Assembly: GCF_027286305.1 (NCBI RefSeq)
Contig: NZ_CP114599.1
Span: 2,542,001 to 2,606,000, forward strand
Origin: Phenylobacterium sp. NIBR 498073
Lineage (GTDB): Bacteria; Pseudomonadota; Alphaproteobacteria; Caulobacterales; Caulobacteraceae
Length of the DNA: 64,000 bases
Reading direction: 5' to 3'
Shown here: piece by piece, positions 8,538 through 16,565 of the stretch
Layout of the letters: each line of letters opens with the position of its first letter
How positions within the stretch are numbered: position 1 is the first letter of the stretch
Program-made: the position numbers and the translations under genes
The notes under the pieces: generated by a model
What the model was told of the DNA's origin: nothing
The model's database searches: none
What the model saw: only the letters and a program-made list of their open reading frames with translations

Positions 8538-9589
8538 CCTACATCACCAAGCCGCAACTGCATCACCCGCAGCTCAAGCCCAATGCGCTCGGCTACACCC
8601 GGCGCGACTACGAAGGCGCGGTCTCGACCCTGTGCGCCGGCTGCGGCCACGATTCGATTTCGTCGGCGATCATTCAGGCCTGCTACGAGCTGGACCTGCC
8701 GCCGCATCGGGTCGCCAAGCTTTCGGGCATCGGCTGCTCGTCGAAGACGCCCGACTATTTCCTTGGGAACTCGCACGGTTTCAACACCGTCCACGGGCGC
8801 ATGCCGTCGGTGCTGACGGGCGCCAACCTCGCCAACCGCGACCTGATCTATCTGGGCGTTTCAGGCGACGGCGACAGCGCGTCCATCGGGCTGGGTCAGT
8901 TCGCCCACTCGATCCGCCGCGGCGTGAACATGCTCTACATCGTCGAGAACAACGGTGTGTACGGCCTGACCAAGGGCCAGTTCTCGGCGACCTCGGACAA
9001 GGGCTCGAAGTCGAAGAAGGGCGTGATCAACCACGACGCCGGCATCGACCTGGTCAGCCTAGCGCTGCAAATGGGCGCGACATTCGTGGCGCGGTCCTTC
9101 TCCGGCGACAAGAACCAACTCGTGCCGCTGATCAAGGCCGCGCTGAGCCACAAGGGCGCGGCGTTCATCGACTGCATCAGCCCGTGCGTGCAGTTCAACA
9201 ACCACGCCGGCTCCACCAAGTCCTACGACTATGTGCGCGAGCACAACGAAGCGGTGAACCGCATGGACCTCGTGCCGGCGCGCACCCCCATCACCATCGA
9301 CTATGCCCCGGGGGAGACCGTCCCGGTCGCTCAGCACGACGGCTCGATCCTGCACCTTCACAAGCTGGCCGAGCATTACGACCCGTCCGATCGGGTCGGG
9401 GCGCTCGCCTACCTGCAAGCGCGCCAGGCGCTGGGGGAGATTGTCACCGGGCTGCTATTTCTCGATCCTGAGGCGCGCGACCTGCATGAGAACCTGGGCA
9501 CCGTCGACGTTCCGCTGAATTCGCTGGGCGAGCGCGAACTGTCCCCAGGCGCGGCCGCCCTGGCCCGGATCAACGCCTCGCTTCGATAG
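8534..9589 (+). CDS. korB: 2-oxoacid:ferredoxin oxidoreductase, beta subunit
   Basis: 351 aa thiamine-diphosphate subunit, partner of the preceding gene with which it shares an ATGA overlap. Cluster cysteine motif near the N-terminus: STLCAGCGHDSIS. ThDP/Mg motif: GDGDSASIGLGQ...ENNGVYGLTKGQ. Further Cys at GIGCSSKTPDYF and SPCVQFNNHAG. The length and the lack of a separate ferredoxin-like delta subunit fit two-subunit KorAB enzymes, which tend to tolerate oxygen better than four-subunit ones. It completes a three-gene operon (reductase-korA-korB). Confidence 0.92.
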   Translation: MTYITKPQLHHPQLKPNALGYTRRDYEGAVSTLCAGCGHDSISSAIIQACYELDLPPHRVAKLSGIGCSSKTPDYFLGNSHGFNTVHGRMPSVLTGANLANRDLIYLGVSGDGDSASIGLGQFAHSIRRGVNMLYIVENNGVYGLTKGQFSATSDKGSKSKKGVINHDAGIDLVSLALQMGATFVARSFSGDKNQLVPLIKAALSHKGAAFIDCISPCVQFNNHAGSTKSYDYVREHNEAVNRMDLVPARTPITIDYAPGETVPVAQHDGSILHLHKLAEHYDPSDRVGALAYLQARQALGEIVTGLLFLDPEARDLHENLGTVDVPLNSLGERELSPGAAALARINASLR

Positions 9590-9689
9590 TCGGCCACGCC
9601 ACAACTCCCGCTGGTGCCCGCAGCCAGCTAACCTATGGTCTTCGGCCGTCGCTGATTCATCGGCGGACCGGAAGGGGAGCGATCTGGGC

Positions 9690-12353
9690 ATGTGGTTGCT
9701 GCGCGCGGCGCTTTGCGCCCTGGCTCTGCTGAGCCTCGCCATCGCGATCGCGCCTGAGCCCCCGGCCGCGCCGATGCTCGGCATGAAGACCCAGGTCATC
9801 GTCGGAAAGCCGGACACCGTTCCCCTGGCCGGCGCAGTGGTCCTCGACAGTGCGCTCCGGGCCGGCACGCCCCGTGATTCCGCGCTCTATCGCTCAACCT
9901 CGCCGGCAGGCGTTCGGCCGTTGGCGCTGGAGATGGGGCCGCTGAAGCCGGTCGATTTCGTCGGGGTGACGTACCAGGGCGCGATCCGCGAGTACGAGAC
10001 ACACAATGCGCTCTACCTGCGTTGCTCGACACACCAGCAGATCAGGCCCATCGCCGGCGGCGCCACGGAGGGAACCTACACCGAGGCCATCGTGCCCCTG
10101 GGCCGGGCCTGGTGTCCAGGCGGCGAAGTGTTCCTGCGGCTCGTCGGAACGTCCGAGTTCCGGCACGTCGGCGTCGCCCCGCCCTACGAGGTCTCTGCGC
10201 TGAGCTACCTCAAGCAATCCTATCTCGGGTACGCCGGCTATCTGCTCTTGGCGTTCGCCGTCGTGTTCGCGGCGTTCTTCACAGGCGGGCTCGCGGCCAG
10301 AGCCGCCCGCAGCGGGGTCGATCCGGTGCTCGGCGGCTTCCTTGGCCTCGCCGTCGCGTCGCTGGCCATGTTCTATCTCTATGCGTGGACGCCTGCGCCC
10401 CCATTCAGCGGACTATTGCTGATCGGCGCGGTGGTGGCGATCGCGATCGGCGCACGCTGGAAAGCGCCCGACCTCGCCAGGTCCGTCTGGCGCGCCCAGA
10501 AGGCCCCGGTCTACGCTTGGTTCCTGACCGCCTTTCTCGTCTTCACCGTCCTGCATCTCGGCGCGACCGGATCGGGGGTCTGGGAACCGGCACGGAGGTT
10601 CGCACCGGCGGTCTGGTCCTCCGACCACCTGTTGCCGGGCCTGTTCGCTGAGACCGTGCGGCTTGGGACCCATCCTTTGCAGACCCCGCCGGGCGACTGG
10701 TCGCTCAGCGATCGCCCGCCGCTGATGGCCGGCGGCTACCTACTGTTCGCCGACCTCTTTGCATTGCTGCAAGCGAACAATGACGGCGCACATCTGCAGC
10801 CCGTCGCGCTCGGCGTGGGCGGCATATCGCTTTCGGCGCTGTGGGCGGCGGCGTTCTACTGGGCCGTGCACCGGGCGGCCAAGCTGCCGCCTGCAGTCGC
10901 CGCGACCGGCGTCCTGCTCGTGGCGCTCACCCCGTTCGCGCTATTCAACACCGGTTACACGTGGCCGAAGCTGATGGGCGCGGCGTTCAGTATCGCCGCG
11001 GCAGGGTACGCCTTCCGGCTGCGGCCCTCGCCCCGCGCCTCGATCGGCGAGACCGCGACGTTCGGCGGGCTCACTGGCTTCGCCATGCTCTGCCACGCGG
11101 CCTCGTCGTTCTTCCTTGCGCCGGTGGCTGTGGTCTACTTCGTAACCCGCCTGTGGCGTTCGCCCAAGGCGCTGCTGGCCGGAGCCGCGGTCGGCCTCGC
11201 CCTGCTGGCGAGTTGGTCGGCGCACAAGGCCACCGCGCTGCCGAGCCAGGATCCCCTGCTCGCCTACGCCCTGACCGGCGAACTGCAGCTCGCCCCCAAC
11301 CAGTCGCTGACCGAACGGCTGGCCACGCGCTACCAGAGCCACACCGCCGTGGAATGGCTCCAGACCAAGGCCGAGATCGCCGCCTATCTGTTCACGCCCA
11401 GCCCGCCGCAGGCGCCCGAGCCGCTGGCGCGCCCCCTCGGCGCCGGAGAGACCGACCTGGCCGGCTCGCTGCGGCGCTGGGACTTCTACGCCCTCAGCGC
11501 CGGCAACGTCGCCTTGCTGCTGCTGGGCGCGCTGGCGCTCTGGAGCGTTGCGCGCCGGCGTCCCGGCCCCCCGCAGACCGCGATGGCCGGCCGCCTGCTC
11601 GTCTCTGTCGCCGGGTGCTACGCGCTGTTCGTGGGCGTGACCTTCCTTGCGCTCTTCCTGCACCAGTTCAGCTACGACGCCATTCTGGCGCTCGCCCTCG
11701 CGGGCGTCGTGGCAATCGGCGCCGCGCGTTGGGGCCGCAAGGCGCTGCTGGCCCTGACCGCGGGCACAGGGCTCTATACGGGCCTTGTCTGGGTCGCCGC
11801 GCCGCTGGGCGGGCTGATCACCCTGGATCTTGCGGCGTTGGCGACGCTGATCCTGACCGGGCTGGGGCTCACGCTCGCCTGGCGCCGGATCGGCGCGGTT
11901 TCGCGCCGCGGCACAGCCCTCGTCGCGCTTGGCCTCGCCGCGCTCGCTGGCGGATGCCTCGCGCTTCGGCCGGACGCCGTCGTGCGCCATGCGAGCCCTC
12001 CGGACCTGGCCTACATGTCGCGGCTCGTCGCCAATCCGGCGGTGGATCCCGCACGCTGCCGCGGCAGCCTCGATGGCGTCGTGCGACGCAAGGCCGGCGG
12101 CTGGCGGGTGTTCGGCTGGGCGTGGGACGTTGCAGCCGGGGCGCCGGTCAAGGCCATCGCAGTGGTCGACAACGGCTTGATCCTTCGGGCGGCCGTCGCC
12201 GACGATCCCCGCCCCGACGTGCCCGCCGCCCTCCCGACGGTGACCGACGCCAATGTCGGCTGGCGTCTCGACGTCGAGAAACCTCCGCTGCGCCCGCAGG
12301 TGCTGGTCACGCTCGCCGACGGTTCGAACTGTGCGCTCTGGGCCGCCCCCTGA
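9690..12353 (+). CDS. Large polytopic membrane protein, candidate GT-C glycosyltransferase (arabinosyltransferase?)
   Basis: 887 aa. There is one N-terminal helix, then a roughly 150-residue extracytoplasmic beta-type domain (about 30-175), then a dozen or more hydrophobic helices (about 180-760), and a soluble C-terminal domain (about 780-887, GWRVFGWAWDV...). An acidic first-loop motif after an early helix pair (WSSDHLLPGLFAE) and LSDRPPLMAGGY resemble the catalytic loops of polyprenyl-phosphate-sugar GT-C enzymes. The family is not firmly recognised. It begins the operon that encodes a DPA-like donor pathway, which suggests use of that lipid-linked sugar, but this rests on context. AAGGGGAG lies about ten bases before the ATG. 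Confidence 0.6.
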   Translation: MWLLRAALCALALLSLAIAIAPEPPAAPMLGMKTQVIVGKPDTVPLAGAVVLDSALRAGTPRDSALYRSTSPAGVRPLALEMGPLKPVDFVGVTYQGAIREYETHNALYLRCSTHQQIRPIAGGATEGTYTEAIVPLGRAWCPGGEVFLRLVGTSEFRHVGVAPPYEVSALSYLKQSYLGYAGYLLLAFAVVFAAFFTGGLAARAARSGVDPVLGGFLGLAVASLAMFYLYAWTPAPPFSGLLLIGAVVAIAIGARWKAPDLARSVWRAQKAPVYAWFLTAFLVFTVLHLGATGSGVWEPARRFAPAVWSSDHLLPGLFAETVRLGTHPLQTPPGDWSLSDRPPLMAGGYLLFADLFALLQANNDGAHLQPVALGVGGISLSALWAAAFYWAVHRAAKLPPAVAATGVLLVALTPFALFNTGYTWPKLMGAAFSIAAAGYAFRLRPSPRASIGETATFGGLTGFAMLCHAASSFFLAPVAVVYFVTRLWRSPKALLAGAAVGLALLASWSAHKATALPSQDPLLAYALTGELQLAPNQSLTERLATRYQSHTAVEWLQTKAEIAAYLFTPSPPQAPEPLARPLGAGETDLAGSLRRWDFYALSAGNVALLLLGALALWSVARRRPGPPQTAMAGRLLVSVAGCYALFVGVTFLALFLHQFSYDAILALALAGVVAIGAARWGRKALLALTAGTGLYTGLVWVAAPLGGLITLDLAALATLILTGLGLTLAWRRIGAVSRRGTALVALGLAALAGGCLALRPDAVVRHASPPDLAYMSRLVANPAVDPARCRGSLDGVVRRKAGGWRVFGWAWDVAAGAPVKAIAVVDNGLILRAAVADDPRPDVPAALPTVTDANVGWRLDVEKPPLRPQVLVTLADGSNCALWAAP

Positions 12354-12447
12354 TGAGCGACAGAATCGACCCATGCTCGCTGCGCCCGGCCGCAAGGCCT
12401 AAGCCGACGCGGTCCGTCGGCGAGCTATCCCAAAAGCGTGTTCTTCC

Positions 12448-13380
12448 ATGATGCAGCGTATCCTCGTCACCGGCGCCGCAGGCCTCGTCGGCCAGAACCT
12501 GATCGCCCAGCTGGCGCGGACAGGCGAGTTCGACCTGGTGGCCGTCGACAAGCACCCGCAGAACACCGCCATCCTCCAGCGCCTGCATCCGCAGCTGCAG
12601 GTGATCACCGCCGACTTGGCCGAACCCGGCGCGTGGGAGGATGTCGCGGCGGCCTGCGACGCGGTGGTCATGCTGCAGGCGCAGATCGGCGGGCTCGATC
12701 CGGAAGCGTTCCGCCGCAACAACATCGTCTCGACCGAACGGGTGCTGGCCGCCGCCGCGCGCGGCAAGCGCCCCTATGTCGTCCACGTCAGTTCGTCGGT
12801 GGTGAACTCCCAGGCCTGCGACCTCTACACCGAGAGCAAGAAAGCCCAGGAAGCCATCGTGGCGCATTGTGAGCTGCCGCACGTGATCCTGCGGCCGACG
12901 CTGATGTTCGGATGGTTCGACCGCAAGCACCTGGGCTGGCTGGCCCGCTTCATGCGCCGCGCGCCGGTGTTCCCGATCCCCGGTGACGGCCGCTATCTGC
13001 GTCAGCCGCTCTACGCGGGCGACTTCGCAGCCATCATCGGCGCCTGCCTGCGCGAGCGTCGGGAGGGGACCTTCAACATCTCCGGCCAGGAGCGGATCGA
13101 CTACATCGACCTTATCCGGCAGATCCGCGACACCGACGGATCGCGGACGCCCATCGTCAAGATTCCGGTCTGGCTCTTCAGTTTCCTGCTGAAGACCTAC
13201 GCGATCTTCGACCGCAACCCGCCGTTCACCACCGCGCAGCTGAAGGCGTTGCGGACGCCCGACGTGTTCGAGGTAATCGACTGGCCGGGCACCTTTGGCG
13301 TGCGGGCCACCCCGCTGCGCGAGGCGCTGAGCGCCACTCTGAAGGACCCCGCCTACGCCGATGTCGAGCTGACGTTCTGA
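12448..13380 (+). CDS. NAD-dependent epimerase/dehydratase (extended SDR)
   Basis: 310 aa. Rossmann motif VTGAAGLVGQNL at residues 7-18, then HVSSSVVNS and a modified YxxxK (YTESKKAQE), followed by ILRPTLMFGW, as in nucleotide-sugar epimerases. It probably modifies a sugar (nucleotide or lipid-linked) and is soluble. Two ATGs are adjacent (12448, 12451) with no clear ribosome-binding site. It ends two bases before the next gene. Substrate unknown. The setting in a DPA-like operon suggests furanose or glycan-precursor chemistry. Confidence 0.8.
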   Translation: MMQRILVTGAAGLVGQNLIAQLARTGEFDLVAVDKHPQNTAILQRLHPQLQVITADLAEPGAWEDVAAACDAVVMLQAQIGGLDPEAFRRNNIVSTERVLAAAARGKRPYVVHVSSSVVNSQACDLYTESKKAQEAIVAHCELPHVILRPTLMFGWFDRKHLGWLARFMRRAPVFPIPGDGRYLRQPLYAGDFAAIIGACLRERREGTFNISGQERIDYIDLIRQIRDTDGSRTPIVKIPVWLFSFLLKTYAIFDRNPPFTTAQLKALRTPDVFEVIDWPGTFGVRATPLREALSATLKDPAYADVELTF

Positions 13381-13382
13381 CC

Positions 13383-14678
13383 ATGGCGCTGACGGACGAC
13401 AGACTGCTGGTGATCGGCGCAGGGCCAATGGGGCTGGCCGCCGCCTACTACGCCGCCAAGGCCGGCTGGAAGGTCGAGGTGCTGGAGGCCGGCGACCGGC
13501 CTGGCGGCATGGCCGCGCACTTCGACTTCAACGGCCTGTCGCTTGAGCGATTCTATCACTTCTGCTGCCGCAGCGACGCCGACACCACCGCCCTGCTCGC
13601 CGAGCTCGGCCTGCCGCCGATCCGCTGGGTCCCGACCAGGATGGGCTTCTACGTCGACGGCAAGCTGCACCCGTGGGGGGATCCGATCTCGCTGCTGACC
13701 TTCCCCGGCATGAACCTGGTCGAGAAGGTCCGCTACGGCCTGCAGGCCTATCTCTCGACCAAGCGCTCGGACTGGCGGCGGCTGGACAGGATCAGCGCCG
13801 CCGACTGGTTCCGCGCCTGGTGCGGGCAGCGGGTCTACGACAAGCTCTGGCGCCCGCTGTTCGAGCTGAAATTCTACGAGTACGCCGAGAGCATCTCGGC
13901 GGCCTGGGTCTGGCAACGGATCAAGCGGCTCGGCCGCTCGCGCCGCTCGCTGTTCCAGGAGGAACTAGGCTACATCGAGGGCGGCTCCGAGGCGCTGGTC
14001 ACGGCCCTCACGGCGGCGATCGAAAAGCTGGGCGGCAAGGTCCATCTGTCGACCCCGGCCAGGCGCCTGCTGATCGAGGCCGGCCAGGTCCAGGGCGTCG
14101 AAGCCGCGGACGGTCGCCGGTTCGAGGCCAGCCACGTGATCTCGACGGTCGCCATGCCCTACGCCGCCGCGATGCTGGCCGACCATCCGGATCTGGCTGG
14201 CGCCTATTCGCAGTTCGAGAACGTCGGCGTGGTCTGCGTCGTCCACCAGTTGGCCAAGCCGGTCACCGCGAACTTCTGGGTCAACATCTCCGACCCGGCC
14301 ATCGGCGCGCCCGGCTTCGTCGAATTCTCGAACCTTCGCCCCCTCGACCGGCATATCGTCTACGTCCCCAATTACATGCCGACGTCCAACGCCGCGTTCG
14401 GCCGAACCGACGAGGCCTTCGTCGATGAAAGCTATGGCTATCTGCAGCGGGTGAACCCGACCTTGGGCGCCTCGGACCGCATCGCCAGCCATGTCGCGCG
14501 GCTGCGCTACGCCCAGCCGGTCTGCGACGTCGGCTTCGCCGACAGGATCCCCGATCCGCAGACGCCGGTGGCCGGTCTTCAGATTGCAGACACCTGCTTC
14601 TACTATCCAGAGGATCGCGGCGTGTCCGAGAGCATCGGCTATGCGCGGCGCCTGGTGGAGAACCTTCCGCGTGCATGA
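13383..14678 (+). CDS. FAD-dependent oxidoreductase (amine oxidase / UDP-galactopyranose mutase-like fold)
   Basis: 431 aa. The dinucleotide-binding motif VIGAGPMGLAAAYYAAKAG...EAGDRPGGMAA at the N-terminus marks the protoporphyrinogen-oxidase/amine-oxidase superfamily, which includes UDP-galactopyranose mutase. The flavin-closing motif near the end reads GLQIADTCFYYPEDRGVSESIGYARRL. A conserved LWRPLFELKFYEYAESISAAWVWQRIKR segment fits a subgroup often found beside GtrA/UbiA glycan genes. The reaction is not known. A redox or mutase step on a sugar is inferred from context only. Confidence 0.78.
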   Translation: MALTDDRLLVIGAGPMGLAAAYYAAKAGWKVEVLEAGDRPGGMAAHFDFNGLSLERFYHFCCRSDADTTALLAELGLPPIRWVPTRMGFYVDGKLHPWGDPISLLTFPGMNLVEKVRYGLQAYLSTKRSDWRRLDRISAADWFRAWCGQRVYDKLWRPLFELKFYEYAESISAAWVWQRIKRLGRSRRSLFQEELGYIEGGSEALVTALTAAIEKLGGKVHLSTPARRLLIEAGQVQGVEAADGRRFEASHVISTVAMPYAAAMLADHPDLAGAYSQFENVGVVCVVHQLAKPVTANFWVNISDPAIGAPGFVEFSNLRPLDRHIVYVPNYMPTSNAAFGRTDEAFVDESYGYLQRVNPTLGASDRIASHVARLRYAQPVCDVGFADRIPDPQTPVAGLQIADTCFYYPEDRGVSESIGYARRLVENLPRA

Positions 14679-15099
14679 GCGCCTGCGCCCATTGCTGAGC
14701 CGGCAGTTCGCGGCCTTCCTGCTGGTCGGCGGGACCGCGGCAGCGGCGCAGTGGCTGAGCCGCTTCGCCTTCAGCCACGCCCTGCCCTATGCAGCAGCCG
14801 TAGTCTGCGCGTACGCGGTCGGCGTGCTGGTCGCCTTCGAGCTCAACCGGCGTTTCGTCTTTCCCAGCGCGCCGGGCGACCGCCGCGGGCAGTTCATGCG
14901 CTTCCTGGCGGTCAACGTCGTCTCGTTCGCCGTCGTTTGGCTGGTCTCCATGCTGCTTGGCGAGCTGCTGCTGCCACGGTTCATGCCGCGCCCCTGGGCT
15001 GAGGCCATCGGGCACGGCGTGGGCGTGCTGTCGCCGGCGGTGCTTAGCTTCGCCCTGCACAAGCGCTACACGTTCCGATCCCACGGACCCGCCAAATGA
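14671..15099 (+). CDS. GtrA family membrane protein
   Basis: 142 aa with four hydrophobic helices, the standard GtrA architecture (FAAFLLVGGTAAAAQW, FELNRRFVFP, FALHKRYTFRSHG). GtrA proteins assist handling of polyprenyl-linked sugars at the inner membrane. The mycobacterial member Rv3789 sits next to dprE1. The GTG at 14671 is used (MHERLRPLLSRQF). It lies ten bases after GGTGGAG and inside the end of the upstream gene (8-base overlap). The upstream extension of the frame is antisense-like and excluded. It overlaps the next gene by four bases. Confidence 0.88.
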   Translation: MHERLRPLLSRQFAAFLLVGGTAAAAQWLSRFAFSHALPYAAAVVCAYAVGVLVAFELNRRFVFPSAPGDRRGQFMRFLAVNVVSFAVVWLVSMLLGELLLPRFMPRPWAEAIGHGVGVLSPAVLSFALHKRYTFRSHGPAK

Positions 15100-16565
15100 C
15101 CCTGCAGTCGAACCTCGAACGCGGGCCGAGCGCCGCCACAGTGCTGGTCGTCGACCTGGACGACACGCTGGTGCGTACCGACACCCTGGCCGAACAGTTC
15201 GTGGCCCTGGTGTTCCGCAACCCGCTGGCCGCGCTCATGCTGCTGCCTGTGCTGCTGCGCGGTCGGGCCGCGTTCAAGGCGCGCCTGGCGCACCTGCAGC
15301 CGCTGGATCCGGCGGCCCTGCCCTATCACGAGCCGCTGCTCGACTTCCTGCGCCAGCAGAAGCAGCGCTCGCGGCCGATCCATCTGGTCACCGCCGCTCA
15401 CCAGTCGGTCGCCGACGCGGTGGCCGCCCATTGCGGCCTGTTCGACAGCGCCGAGGGCAGCGACGGCGCGCGGAACCTGAAGGGCGTGCACAAGGCCGAA
15501 CGGCTGGTCGAGCGCTTTCCCGACGGCTTCGCCTATGCCGGCGACTCTCGCGCCGACTTGAAGGTCTGGGCCAAGGCCCAGGGCGTGGTCCTGGCTGGAG
15601 CGGCCGCCACCGTCGCCGTGCAGGCGCGTAAGCTGGGCAAGCCGCTGGAAGCCGAGTTCGAGCGTGATCGCCCGAGCCTGAAGACCTGGCGCAAGGCGCT
15701 GCGCCTGCACCAGTGGACGAAGAACCTGCTGGTGTTCCTGCCGCTGCTGCTGTCGCAGAAGTTCACCGATCCGCAGGCGGTGACGCTGAGCCTGGCCGCC
15801 TTCGTGGCCATGGGCCTGACCGCCTCGGCGACCTATCTGATCAACGACCTCTCGGACCTGGCTTCGGACCGGCGGCACGCCACCAAGCGTCATCGGCCGC
15901 TGGCGGCCGGCGTGCTGCGCATCGAACATGTCGCGGTGGCCGTTCCGCTGCTGCTGGCGGCCTCCGCCGCGTTGGCGCTGGCGACATCGCCGGTGCTGTT
16001 GCTGGGGCTGGCGGGCTACGCCGTCCTGACCCTGGCCTACACCTTCCGCCTGAAGCGCCGGGCCATTCTCGACGTCGCGACCCTGGCCTTGCTCTACGCC
16101 ATCCGCATCGCCATCGGCGCGGCGGTGATCGCCACGCCGCAATCGCCGTGGCTGATCACCTTCTCGCTGTTCTTCTTCTTCTCGATGTCGCTGGCCAAGC
16201 GCTACGCCGAGATCCACAACCTGCGGGCCGGCGACGTCTCCCGCCCGCTGCCTGGCCGCGGCTATCGCACGGACGACGGGCCGACGGTCCTGGCGCTCGG
16301 CGCGGCCTCCAGCGTCGCCTCGGTGCTGATCGTGGTGACCTATCTGATGGAGGAGGCGTTTCCCTCGAACATCTACGCACAACCCGACTGGCTGTGGGTC
16401 GCGCCGCTGCTTCTGATGATCTGGGTCGCGCGGCTGTGGCTGGTCGCCGGACGCGGCGAGTTGGACGAGGATCCGATCGCCTACGCCATCCGCGACCGTT
16501 TCAGCTGGAAGCTGATGGGCCCGCTGCTCGCGGCCTTCGTGCTGGCGACGATCGCATGGCCCTGA
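15096..16565 (+). CDS. HAD phosphatase-UbiA prenyltransferase fusion (decaprenylphosphoryl-5-phosphoribose synthase-like)
   Basis: 489 aa. Residues 15-185 form a HAD-type phosphatase domain with DLDDT (20-24) and YAGDSRADLKV (147-157). From about 200 comes a UbiA domain with about nine helices and the first Asp motif ND..D...D (250-258) followed by RHATKRHRPLAAGVL, strikingly like mycobacterial Rv3806c. That enzyme transfers 5-phosphoribose from PRPP to polyprenyl phosphate, after which a phosphatase removes the 5-phosphate. The fusion could do both steps at the inner membrane. It shares ATGA with gtrA and overlaps the DprE1-like gene by ten bases. The domain calls are firm; the substrate is inferred. 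Confidence 0.88.
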   Translation: MTLQSNLERGPSAATVLVVDLDDTLVRTDTLAEQFVALVFRNPLAALMLLPVLLRGRAAFKARLAHLQPLDPAALPYHEPLLDFLRQQKQRSRPIHLVTAAHQSVADAVAAHCGLFDSAEGSDGARNLKGVHKAERLVERFPDGFAYAGDSRADLKVWAKAQGVVLAGAAATVAVQARKLGKPLEAEFERDRPSLKTWRKALRLHQWTKNLLVFLPLLLSQKFTDPQAVTLSLAAFVAMGLTASATYLINDLSDLASDRRHATKRHRPLAAGVLRIEHVAVAVPLLLAASAALALATSPVLLLGLAGYAVLTLAYTFRLKRRAILDVATLALLYAIRIAIGAAVIATPQSPWLITFSLFFFFSMSLAKRYAEIHNLRAGDVSRPLPGRGYRTDDGPTVLALGAASSVASVLIVVTYLMEEAFPSNIYAQPDWLWVAPLLLMIWVARLWLVAGRGELDEDPIAYAIRDRFSWKLMGPLLAAFVLATIAWP

